A stretch of DNA of 17,611 nt from an uncultured Chloroflexota bacterium. Lineage in GTDB: Bacteria; Chloroflexota; Anaerolineae; Anaerolineales; Anaerolineaceae. The stretch spans positions 1 to 17,611 of the forward strand of contig CADBKS010000041.1 of NCBI GenBank assembly GCA_902795255.1, given 5' to 3'. Below are positions 7,725-14,509 of the stretch, piece by piece. Numbering within the stretch: position 1 is the first letter of the stretch; every line of letters begins with the position of its first letter. Below the pieces are notes generated by a model. That model had not been told where the DNA came from. It saw only the letters and a list, made by a program, of their open reading frames with translations, and did no database searches. Position numbers and translations under genes: made by a program.

Positions 7725-7728
<4 letters not shown>
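6499..7728 (-). CDS. MacB-type ABC transporter permease (FtsX/MacB_PCD)
   Basis: The 409-residue membrane protein has the MacB permease topology. TM1 (about 20-42, [23 protein letters not shown]) is followed by a large extracytoplasmic domain (about 45-275). Three C-terminal helices follow (about 280-308, 330-362, 370-395), forming the FtsX domain. The signature [15 protein letters not shown] after TM1 and the coupling segment [18 protein letters not shown] are typical. Unlike E. coli MacB the ATPase is a separate gene, as is usual outside Proteobacteria. Its ATG overlaps the ATPase stop by four bases (7725-7728), indicating translational coupling. A GGAGG site lies about nine bases upstream. 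In this family the permease works as a mechanotransducing dimer rather than a conventional channel. Substrate cannot be deduced. Confidence 0.95.
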
Positions 7729-8549
<821 letters not shown>

Positions 8550-8580
8550 TGTTTCATCTCCGCCTTCAGTTGTCCGGTCA

Positions 8581-10173
8581 TTAACGCTGCCGGCCGCCGC
8601 CGCTTCTGCCGCTGCCGCCGTTTCCTCCGCCGGGTCTGCCGCTTCCGGAAGACGTCCCGTTCATTCCGCCGATGTTGAAATTGAACATCTGGCCGAACGG
8701 ACCGTTCATGCCGGAGGTCATTTGTTCGAGCCGGACGGTGTCGCCTTCTTTGAGCTCTTCGGAGGTGACCTGAACGTTGGTTCCGGAGCTCAGTCCGACC
8801 TGTACGGGGACGCTGACATAAGAGCCGTCCGCCATCAGCTTCTGCACGATGCGCGTCACCCCGTCTTCGGCGACGGTGACCGCCTGCTGCGGCACATACA
8901 GGACGTTTCGGGCCTGTGAGGATACGATCGCGACGTCCGCCATCATGCCGGATTTGACGCTGTTGTCGGCCTCGTCCATTTTGATGGTCAGGCTGTAGGT
9001 GACCGAGAGATTGTTCACGGTCCCGGCATTGGAGCGGTTGACGATGGTCCCGGTGTATTCCCGCAGGGGGATGGCATCGAAGGTGATGGTCACGTCCTGA
9101 CCGAGGCTGATGTTGTTGATATCCAGTTCGGTAACGCTGATATCGATGTAATGGCTGCTCAGGTCGTCGATCCGGACGGCAAGCACCTGCGGGGAGGCCG
9201 CGCTGCTGTAGGAGATCACGTCAAAGGGTTTTGCTTCGACCTGGGCCACCGTCCCGCTGATCGGGGCGATGATTTTGGAAGTGTTGATCGTCGCCGCGGC
9301 GGCGTTGATCTGTGCCTCCAGGGAGCGGACCTGATTTTCGGTCGGGCCGTCTTTGATGCGGTTATAGGCGCGGACCGCGTCATCCAGCTGCGCTTTGGCA
9401 AGTCTGAGCGCGGCGTCGGCTTTTTGTACGTCGAGTTCCTCGGTCTCGCCGTTGTACCAGTTATACTGGGCTTTGGCGGAATCCATCCGGCTTTTCGCGG
9501 ATTCGAGCATCATCTGGGCCCGGACGCGGTCCGTATCGTCCAGCGGCCGGTCCTTAAGCTCATTGAACCGTTCCTGCGCCTGTTCATAGGCGGTGACAGC
9601 GTTCTGATAGTCCTGATATTTCACACCGATCTCGATCTCGTCTTCCCGGACGATGCCGAGTGCGTCATAGGCTTTCTGCGCGTCTTCGACCGCCTTTTTG
9701 GCCTGGACCATTTTCGTGCGGGCCTGTTCCAGCGCCAGGGTGGAGGTGTACAGCCGTTCGAGGGACTCTTCGGCCTGTTCCTTTGTGACCTGCGCGTCGA
9801 TGATGGAGCTGTCGATGGTCCCGGGATCCAGCTCGGCAAGCACGTCGCCTTTTTCAACGCGGTCGCCGACTTCAACATTGACCGCGGAAACCGTTCCGGA
9901 GGTCTGCCAGTAAAGATATACCGACTGGTTGGAGCGGACCGTACCGGAAATGTCATCCAGCGTGTTGGTCAGGTCGCCGCGGCGGACGATGGCGGTATCG
10001 GGCTCAAGCTCGGCCGCCTGTTCCTGCTTTTCCCGGATCAGGGCTGCCGTTTTGCGGTAATAGAAAAAGGTGCCGGCGGTGATGAGGATCAGCAGTATCA
10101 GCAGGATGATGATCGTTATCAGGGCCTTTTTGCCGATTTTGGCCCGGGGTTTTCTGTTTTTCTTATCGGACAT
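8581..10173 (-). CDS. HlyD/MacA-type periplasmic adaptor, membrane-anchored (adaptor C)
   Basis: The 530-residue adaptor has a Lys/Arg-rich cytoplasmic start and one TM helix (about 17-38). The first lipoyl half follows (LYWQTSGTVSAVNVEVGDRVEKG), then a long helical hairpin, then the second half (IIAPISGTVAQVEAKPFDVI) and beta domains. It is the closest relative of adaptor A in the window. The last ~40 residues are Gly/Ser/Asn-rich and basic (GRPGGGNGG type), a disordered tail seen in some MacA-like proteins. It begins inside the end of adaptor D (an 11-base overlap at 10163-10173), so the two are translationally coupled and probably made in fixed proportion. An AGGA site lies eight bases before the ATG. 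Confidence 0.93.
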   Translation of the reverse strand: MSDKKNRKPRAKIGKKALITIIILLILLILITAGTFFYYRKTAALIREKQEQAAELEPDTAIVRRGDLTNTLDDISGTVRSNQSVYLYWQTSGTVSAVNVEVGDRVEKGDVLAELDPGTIDSSIIDAQVTKEQAEESLERLYTSTLALEQARTKMVQAKKAVEDAQKAYDALGIVREDEIEIGVKYQDYQNAVTAYEQAQERFNELKDRPLDDTDRVRAQMMLESAKSRMDSAKAQYNWYNGETEELDVQKADAALRLAKAQLDDAVRAYNRIKDGPTENQVRSLEAQINAAAATINTSKIIAPISGTVAQVEAKPFDVISYSSAASPQVLAVRIDDLSSHYIDISVTELDINNISLGQDVTITFDAIPLREYTGTIVNRSNAGTVNNLSVTYSLTIKMDEADNSVKSGMMADVAIVSSQARNVLYVPQQAVTVAEDGVTRIVQKLMADGSYVSVPVQVGLSSGTNVQVTSEELKEGDTVRLEQMTSGMNGPFGQMFNFNIGGMNGTSSGSGRPGGGNGGSGRSGGGRQR

Positions 10174-11608
10174 GGCTGTTTTCCTGTTTGCTGTTCGGGT
10201 CTTCCGCGCTTATGCCGAGAGCCCTGAGGATGCTTTCATCGATCGAGGGGACCGTGACCGGGTCGCCTTCCTTCAGGAATCCGCCCGTGATCTGGGTCAC
10301 GGTCTGGTTTGAAAGGCCGACGGTCACCGGAACGTCGTAAGACGAGGATCCGGCGGTCACGTTGACGTAGGTGGACCCCTGATCGGTGAAGACAGCATTC
10401 GCGGGGACCAGCAGAACATCACTGGCTTCGTCCACGACGATGCTGACTTCAGCGGTCATCCCGATCCGCAGGTCCGGATCCGGATCCAGGATCTCGATGA
10501 GGGTCGTGAAGGTCACGCGGCTTCCGCTTGTGTCTCCCGAGGAGGGAATGGTCGTTATGACCCCTTTGTAGGTCTTTTGCGGTTCCGCATCCGGGACGAT
10601 GAGCGCTTCCATTCCGTCATGGATCTCCGGGATGTCCAGTTCGGAGATGCTGAGCGGAATGTAAAGGTGCTCGGTGTTGTCGATGCGGATGGCGGTGCTT
10701 CCCGGCGTGACATAGTCGCCGGGACGGGCGTTCAGGACCGTAACGGTCCCGCTGATATCCGCGGTGAGGCTGCGCCGGTCATATGCGGTGCGGGCGTTTT
10801 CGACCCGCAGCTCCGCGGCGGTGATATCTTTCGGGCGGGGGAACACGTCATAGGAGCGGAAATCCCGGAGGGCCTGTTCATAATCCGCTTTGGCTGTCCC
10901 GATGCCCGCCGCAGCCTGTGCGAACTGGTTGTCAGTCGCGGGCTGACTGTAGTAGAGGTAATTGTTGTAGGTTTCGGCGTATCGGTTCAGCGCGCTGAGC
11001 ATGCTTTTCCGCCTTGCCTCATAAAGATTCCGCTCGGATTCATTCGTGCTGTGCTTCCAGCTGACGGCTTCGTCCAGGTACGCGCGCGCGTCTTCATAGT
11101 TTTGCCGCTGGATCTCGGTCTGCTGTGCCCAGTAGGCGATATCGCCGGCAGTGGCATGCGGATATTTGAGGGATTCCTGATAGGATTCGGCATCCTGCAG
11201 GGCGGATTCTTTGTCTTTGAGGTTTTTGTACGCCTCAGCCTTCGGTGTTTCGGAGGAACGGAGCTCTTCCAGCTGATCCATTGCCTCCAGGAGCGGGACT
11301 TCCGCACTGATGACGGACGCCGGAAGGCTGTCAGGCTCCAGATCCGCGATCAGCTGGCCCTGCGTGACCGTATCTCCCAGGCTGACCCCGACGGAACGGA
11401 TCACCCCGCTGGTCTGCCACGTGAGGACAGCGGTCTGCGCAGGGGTGACGTTGCCCACAAAGGTGATGACTTTCCGAATGGATCCGATCGTGGCCGGCAG
11501 CGTCTGAATGCGGGCTGTTTCCTGTGTTGTGCTGCGGGAGCACCCAGCGGCGAAGAAGGTCAGGATGATCAGGAAAAGGAATAGTCTGCTTATGTGACGG
11601 GTTTTCAT
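10163..11608 (-). CDS. HlyD-type efflux adaptor, lipoprotein (adaptor D)
   Basis: This is the first gene of the efflux locus. The frame is open from an ATG at 11623, but that codon has no ribosome binding site. The ATG at 11608-11606 is preceded by GGAG at five bases and gives a better signal peptide (MKTRHISRLFLFLIILTFFAAGC). I therefore choose the shorter 481-residue protein, with lipid-modified Cys23. Architecture: first lipoyl half (LTWQTSGVIRSVGVSLGDTV), helical hairpin with SSET and YPHATAGD, second half (LTADISGTVTVLNARPGDYV), then beta domains. It is a paralogue of adaptor B but lacks the P/T-rich tail. It overlaps adaptor C by 11 bases. A lipid-anchored adaptor encoded with a membrane-anchored one suggests they assemble together. 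Confidence 0.9.
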   Translation of the reverse strand: MKTRHISRLFLFLIILTFFAAGCSRSTTQETARIQTLPATIGSIRKVITFVGNVTPAQTAVLTWQTSGVIRSVGVSLGDTVTQGQLIADLEPDSLPASVISAEVPLLEAMDQLEELRSSETPKAEAYKNLKDKESALQDAESYQESLKYPHATAGDIAYWAQQTEIQRQNYEDARAYLDEAVSWKHSTNESERNLYEARRKSMLSALNRYAETYNNYLYYSQPATDNQFAQAAAGIGTAKADYEQALRDFRSYDVFPRPKDITAAELRVENARTAYDRRSLTADISGTVTVLNARPGDYVTPGSTAIRIDNTEHLYIPLSISELDIPEIHDGMEALIVPDAEPQKTYKGVITTIPSSGDTSGSRVTFTTLIEILDPDPDLRIGMTAEVSIVVDEASDVLLVPANAVFTDQGSTYVNVTAGSSSYDVPVTVGLSNQTVTQITGGFLKEGDPVTVPSIDESILRALGISAEDPNSKQENSHVR

Positions 11609-11652
11609 TTTTCTCCGAATCATATGGATGATCCCGGTTTGCGCTCTGAATT

Positions 11653-11747
11653 AAAAAAAGTGAAGGAGAGATGGCTGCACTTTTGCCCTGACGTCAGGAG
11701 AAAACTCTAAAAAGCAGTTGTACGCCGAGGGCAAATCTCCCCTTCAC
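11653..11747 (-). ncRNA. Structured leader or small RNA candidate ending in U7
   Basis: On the minus strand GTGAAGGGGAGAT (from 11747-11735) pairs along 13 bases with ATCTCTCCTTCAC (11672-11660), followed at once by seven T (11659-11653). The one irregular position is a G-U wobble on the minus strand but an A-C mismatch on the plus strand, which favours a minus-strand RNA. Inside, TTTGCCCT (complement of 11728-11735) can pair with AGGGCAAA (complement of 11682-11689). Alternatively, the palindrome CCTGACGTCAGG (11687-11698) can form its own hairpin, so two folds compete. The U7 lies 44 bases before the chosen start of adaptor D. It could be a leader terminator (attenuator or riboswitch) or the 3' end of a ~95-nt RNA. 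It matches no RNA family I know. Confidence 0.5.
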
Positions 11748-11753
11748 TCATGT

Positions 11754-11787
11754 ATCTTACCAACTCAACCTTAGAACTGCCTTAGAA
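11754..11787 (-). promoter_or_regulatory. Activator-type promoter candidate for the efflux operon
   Basis: On the minus strand TTCTAAGG occurs twice with CAG between (plus-strand CCTTAGAA at 11769-11776 and 11780-11787), an exact 11-base period. Nine bases further is TAAGAT (11759-11754), a fair -10. No -35 lies at the usual distance; the direct repeat occupies that place. PhoB/OmpR-family regulators bind 11-bp direct repeats in this position. The predicted transcript start near 11747 coincides with the first base of the hairpin. Confidence 0.4.
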
Positions 11788-11828
11788 AAATGGGTTTTTG
11801 TCAAATTCCCTTATGATTATAATCCGCT

Positions 11829-11840
11829 TCCGACGTCGGA
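11829..11840. promoter_or_regulatory. 12-bp palindrome with GACGTC core
   Basis: TCCGACGTCGGA is a perfect 12-bp palindrome lying eight bases from a minus-strand TATAAT (complement of 11816-11821). The same core GACGTC occurs in the palindrome CCTGACGTCAGG at 11687-11698. It could be an operator in the promoter spacer of the efflux operon, but no matching -35 is seen. Confidence 0.35.
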
Positions 11841-11857
11841 GCGAATTCATAAGCGGT

Positions 11858-11877
11858 TAATACAACTAATTGTATTA
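11858..11877. promoter_or_regulatory. Operator-like inverted repeat (8+8, 4-base centre)
   Basis: TAATACAA at 11858-11865 and TTGTATTA at 11870-11877 form a perfect inverted repeat around CTAA. The inner TACAA-N4-TTGTA pattern resembles sites bound by MarR/OhrR-type dimeric winged-helix repressors. Its position about 30 bases upstream of the DUF951 -10 and above the efflux promoter would allow control of either direction. No regulator gene lies in the window. Confidence 0.45.
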
Positions 11878-11908
11878 CGGGGTGGCGTGTCTGATTTTCA
11901 AAATGTTA

Positions 11909-11914
11909 TATAAT
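11909..11914 (+). promoter_or_regulatory. -10 box of the DUF951/tsaE operon
   Basis: A perfect TATAAT lies only 1-7 bases before three consecutive ATG codons (11916, 11919, 11922). A start about seven bases downstream would place the first transcribed base at about 11921, giving a leaderless or nearly leaderless mRNA read from the third ATG. No ribosome binding site exists upstream, which agrees. No good -35 is visible at 17 bases. Confidence 0.5.
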
Positions 11915-11921
11915 TATGATG

Positions 11922-12131
11922 ATGGAAAATATTGAGGTAAATGACCTGATCACTTTGCGGAAAGCGCATCCGTGCGGCGGACATGAATGGAAGGTGGTCC
12001 GCATCGGGGCGGATATCGGTCTGGAATGCCTGACGTGCGGACATAAGATCTTTCTTTCCCGCAGGGATCTTTCCCGGCGGATCAAAGGAAGTCCGGTCAG
12101 GAGCACACCTCAGATCCCTCAGGAATCATAA
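11922..12131 (+). CDS. DUF951 family protein
   Basis: This small basic protein of 69 residues (71 if the first of three consecutive ATGs is used) has the DUF951 core: [24 protein letters not shown] followed by [14 protein letters not shown]. Three Cys with neighbouring His residues (HPCGG and CLTCGH) form a zinc-ribbon-like pattern. Family members are about 60-70 residues and found mainly in Firmicutes and related monoderm bacteria. Function is unknown; an RNA- or DNA-binding role is only a guess from the zinc-like pattern and charge. I choose the third ATG because a TATAAT at 11909-11914 would start transcription around it. The gene ends 19 bases before tsaE and is probably co-transcribed with it. 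Confidence 0.88.
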   Translation: MENIEVNDLITLRKAHPCGGHEWKVVRIGADIGLECLTCGHKIFLSRRDLSRRIKGSPVRSTPQIPQES

Positions 12132-12150
12132 TTCGCTAAGGTAGAATGTT

Positions 12151-12645
12151 ATGCCTATTTTGGATCCAAACACTGTCGAATGCATCAGCCGGAGCGCGGA
12201 TCAGACGCGCCGGTTCGGAATGCGGCTGGGAAGTCTGCTGCGTCCGGGAGACCTGATCGGACTGACCGGGGACCTGGGTGCCGGAAAAACCACCCTGATC
12301 AGCGGTGTGGCAAAGGGCTGGGGGTCGACGGATCCGGTAACGAGCCCGACCTTCGTGCTGGTCAATGAATATTACCGCTATGACGGCAGGGTCCTTTTCC
12401 ATATGGATGCCTACCGCATCGGCAGCCTCTGGGAGGCCGAGGAACTTGATTTTGACCGGATGCTGCAGAAAGGTCCGATGCTTATCGAATGGGCGGAACA
12501 GATCGAACAGATCCTTCCGCAGGACCGGCTCTGGATCCGGATGAAGTATATATCCGACGAAGTTCGCAGTTTTACGCTGAAACCTGCAGGAAAGCGTTAT
12601 CTGGATCTGGCTGCTGAATTCCGCCGGCTGTGTTTTGGAGTTTGA
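12151..12645 (+). CDS. tsaE: tRNA threonylcarbamoyladenosine biosynthesis ATPase TsaE
   Basis: The 164-residue P-loop protein shows Walker A GDLGAGKT (40-47), the switch segment SPTFVLVNEY (65-74), HMDAYR (84-89), and LIEWAEQI (111-118), all hallmarks of TsaE (YjeE). With TsaB and TsaD it supports transfer of the threonylcarbamoyl group to A37 of ANN-reading tRNAs, resetting the complex by ATP hydrolysis. The C-terminal part is slightly longer than in E. coli (153 residues). It is followed directly by tsaB, a usual arrangement. A short AAGG lies about nine bases before the ATG. The frame ends at TGA 12643-12645, nine bases before the tsaB start. Confidence 0.96.
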   Translation: MPILDPNTVECISRSADQTRRFGMRLGSLLRPGDLIGLTGDLGAGKTTLISGVAKGWGSTDPVTSPTFVLVNEYYRYDGRVLFHMDAYRIGSLWEAEELDFDRMLQKGPMLIEWAEQIEQILPQDRLWIRMKYISDEVRSFTLKPAGKRYLDLAAEFRRLCFGV

Positions 12646-12653
12646 AAACTGAT

Positions 12654-13319
12654 ATGATCCTTGCAATCGACACATCGACCGCCCGTCTGGGAATTGCCGT
12701 ATATAACGGCGTTGAGATTTTGGCAGAAAGCAGCTGGACCAGTCCGAACCGGCACACGGTTTCACTGGCGCCAGCGGTCAACGAGATGCTTTCCGATCTG
12801 GAAATCGATAAAAAGAAGCTGAAAGCGGTGGCAGCTGCGCTGGGGCCCGGGTCTTTCACCAGCCTGCGCGTCGGGCTTTCTTTCGCGAAAGGCATGTCGC
12901 TCGGGCTCGGGATCCCCGTGATCGGTGTCCCGACGCTGGATGTCGAGGCGGTGCAGCAGCCGCTTGCGGAAATGCCGCTGTGTGCCTTTCTGCAGGCCGG
13001 CCGCGGCAAACTGGCCGCATCCTTTTACGAGATCCGCAGGGGCCGCTGGACCAGCGACGGAACTGTCGAGATCTATACGCCGGAGACACTGAGTGAGAAG
13101 ATCACGGAACCGACGATCCTGACCGGTGAATTTGATGCCGATATGCGTTCGGTGTTCCGCAAAAACAAAAATATCAAAATGTCGGCTCCTTCCGCAAGCC
13201 TCCGCCGGGCAGGGTACCTGGCCGAACTGGGATGGAAGATCTTTGAAAAAGGCGGCTATCCGCCGGTCTCGTCCCTTTCGCCGATCTATCTGCACACCCA
13301 TGAACCGATCCCCGGATAA
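12654..13319 (+). CDS. tsaB: tRNA threonylcarbamoyladenosine biosynthesis protein TsaB
   Basis: The open frame begins at 12630, but the conserved N-terminus MILAIDTSTARLGIAV starts at 12654. That start gives a 221-residue protein close to the family length of about 230. GGAG lies 13 bases upstream, inside the end of tsaE. The fold is an ASKHA-type inactive paralogue of TsaD; the block ALGPGSFTSLRVGLSFAKG (around residue 64) is diagnostic. TsaB dimerises with TsaD and is required for t6A37 synthesis. The C-terminal half is variable and ends in YPPVSSLSPIYL, a segment commonly found there. The stop is directly followed by the acetyltransferase ATG, with no gap. TsaD and TsaC are not in this window. 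Confidence 0.95.
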   Translation: MILAIDTSTARLGIAVYNGVEILAESSWTSPNRHTVSLAPAVNEMLSDLEIDKKKLKAVAAALGPGSFTSLRVGLSFAKGMSLGLGIPVIGVPTLDVEAVQQPLAEMPLCAFLQAGRGKLAASFYEIRRGRWTSDGTVEIYTPETLSEKITEPTILTGEFDADMRSVFRKNKNIKMSAPSASLRRAGYLAELGWKIFEKGGYPPVSSLSPIYLHTHEPIPG

Positions 13320-13805
13320 ATGATGGCGGCCGTCACGATCCGTCCGATGACCTCAGCGGATATCCCCCGCGTTTTCGAAATCGATAAGGCTTCTGCGGTC
13401 CTCTACTGGCCGGAACGGTCTTATCATTTTGAGGTTGAAAAAAACGAAAGCAGCCGCCCGTTTGTCGCGGCTGATGAAACCGGCCGGATCCTGGGCTTTA
13501 TTGTTTTCTGGCTGATCATTGACGAGGCGCATCTGGCGAACTTTGCCGTCGATTCCGCGGCCCGCTGCCGGGGCATCGGCCGGGATCTGCTGATGCACGG
13601 CCTGAAAGTCTGCTATGACGGCGGGGCCAGGGTCTCTTTCCTTGAAGTGCGCGCCGGAAATGCTCCGGCGATCCATTTGTATGAAAAGGCCGGTTATCAC
13701 GCGGAAGGCGTCCGGAAACAGTATTACCAGGACAACCACGAGGATGCCATCCTGATGAACCTGGATCCGGATCGTTATGAAAAATTGATGAACGGGAGAT
13801 CTTAA
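13320..13805 (+). CDS. rimI: GNAT acetyltransferase, RimI-like
   Basis: The 161-residue GNAT protein has the acetyl-CoA pyrophosphate loop RCRGIGRDLL (about 82-91), the beta-bulge strand LANFAVDSAA before it, and the C-terminal LEVRAGNAPAIHLYEKAGY, typical of RimI. RimI acetylates the N-terminal Ala of ribosomal protein S18 in E. coli; orthologues can have broader N-terminal acetyltransferase activity. Position right after tsaB (zero-base spacing, stop TAA then ATG) is the usual tsaB-rimI arrangement. Two ATGs in tandem (13320 and 13323) make the exact start uncertain by one codon. It overlaps the glycosylase gene by one base (TAATG at 13803-13807). Confidence 0.9.
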   Translation: MMAAVTIRPMTSADIPRVFEIDKASAVLYWPERSYHFEVEKNESSRPFVAADETGRILGFIVFWLIIDEAHLANFAVDSAARCRGIGRDLLMHGLKVCYDGGARVSFLEVRAGNAPAIHLYEKAGYHAEGVRKQYYQDNHEDAILMNLDPDRYEKLMNGRS

Positions 13806-14476
13806 TGAGTAAACTTTTGGATCAAATGAATGAACTGGCTGCGGAGATCGCCGTTTGTCGGAACTGTATGCTTCATCTGACCCGCGATAAGGCAGTTCCC
13901 GGTGAGGGAAATGTCCGTACGAAGATCCTTTTTATCGGGGAAGGTCCGGGGGCAAATGAAAACGCGACCGGGAGGCCGTTTGTCGGTCAGGCCGGAAATT
14001 TTCTGAACCAGCTGCTGGCGATGGCTCAGGTCAAACGGCAGGAGGTTTTTATCACGAATGTGGTGAAATGCCGTCCGCCTTCAAACCGGGACCCGCTGCC
14101 GGAAGAGCTTTCTGCCTGCGCGAGGTATCTGGACCGGCAGATCGAGCTGATCAACCCGCTGGTGATCGTCACGCTCGGACGTTTTTCCATGGCCCGTTAT
14201 TTCCCGCTGCAGCGCATCAGCGCGATCCACGGGCAGGGGCAGTGGGTGAACGACCGGCTGATCGTCCCGATGTTCCATCCGGCGGCCGCGCTTCATCAGC
14301 CCAGCCTGCGCGCGGCGATCGAGCATGATTTCACCCTGCTCCCGGCTTATCTGCAGCAGGCAAAAGAACGGATCGAACCGAAACCTGCCGAAGTGCCGGA
14401 AGAAAAAGCGGAGGAAAAACCCGCTGCTGCCGAACAGCCGGAAAGCGGAGAGGCATCGCAACTTTCTTTGTTCTGA
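13805..14476 (+). CDS. Uracil-DNA glycosylase, type 4 (Fe-S), with C-terminal clamp-binding motif
   Basis: The 223-residue protein is a family 4 uracil-DNA glycosylase. Cys18, Cys21, Cys89 and Cys105 fit the four ligands of its [4Fe-4S] cluster. The active-site loop GEGPGANENATGRPFVGQAG (45-64) and the HPAA motif (158-161) are intact. It removes uracil arising from cytosine deamination, which begins base-excision repair. After the folded domain (to about 190) comes a charged Glu/Ala/Pro/Lys linker that ends in QLSLF at residues 219-223. This matches the QL(S/D)LF consensus by which many repair and replication proteins bind the DNA polymerase III beta clamp. It starts in the last base of rimI, with GGGAG upstream. 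Confidence 0.94.
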   Translation: MSKLLDQMNELAAEIAVCRNCMLHLTRDKAVPGEGNVRTKILFIGEGPGANENATGRPFVGQAGNFLNQLLAMAQVKRQEVFITNVVKCRPPSNRDPLPEELSACARYLDRQIELINPLVIVTLGRFSMARYFPLQRISAIHGQGQWVNDRLIVPMFHPAAALHQPSLRAAIEHDFTLLPAYLQQAKERIEPKPAEVPEEKAEEKPAAAEQPESGEASQLSLF

Positions 14477-14509
14477 ATTCGTTAACCCGGTATGATCACG
14501 GAGGAAACG

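Larger units (their letters stand above)
11624..11915. other. Divergent regulatory region between efflux locus and DUF951 gene
   Basis: This 292-bp non-coding region separates the leftward efflux operon from the rightward DUF951/tsaE operon. From left to right it holds a long hairpin with a T-run for the minus strand (11653-11747), a promoter-like block with 11-bp-period repeats (11754-11787), a minus-strand TATAAT (11816-11821), a 12-bp GACGTC-core palindrome (11829-11840), an 8+8 inverted repeat (11858-11877), and the DUF951 -10 box (11909-11914). Confidence 0.75.

Noticed and set aside
11799..11804. Perfect TTGACA on the minus strand as -35 of the efflux promoter
   Set aside because: No acceptable -10 occurs at 16-18 bases; the sequence there is GGCAGT. 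The direct-repeat promoter nearer the hairpin fits better.
14468..14496. Promoter TTGTTC-N17-TATGAT before the NBR1 lipoprotein gene
   Set aside because: The predicted transcript start would fall inside the GGAGG ribosome binding site, so it is unlikely to be used.
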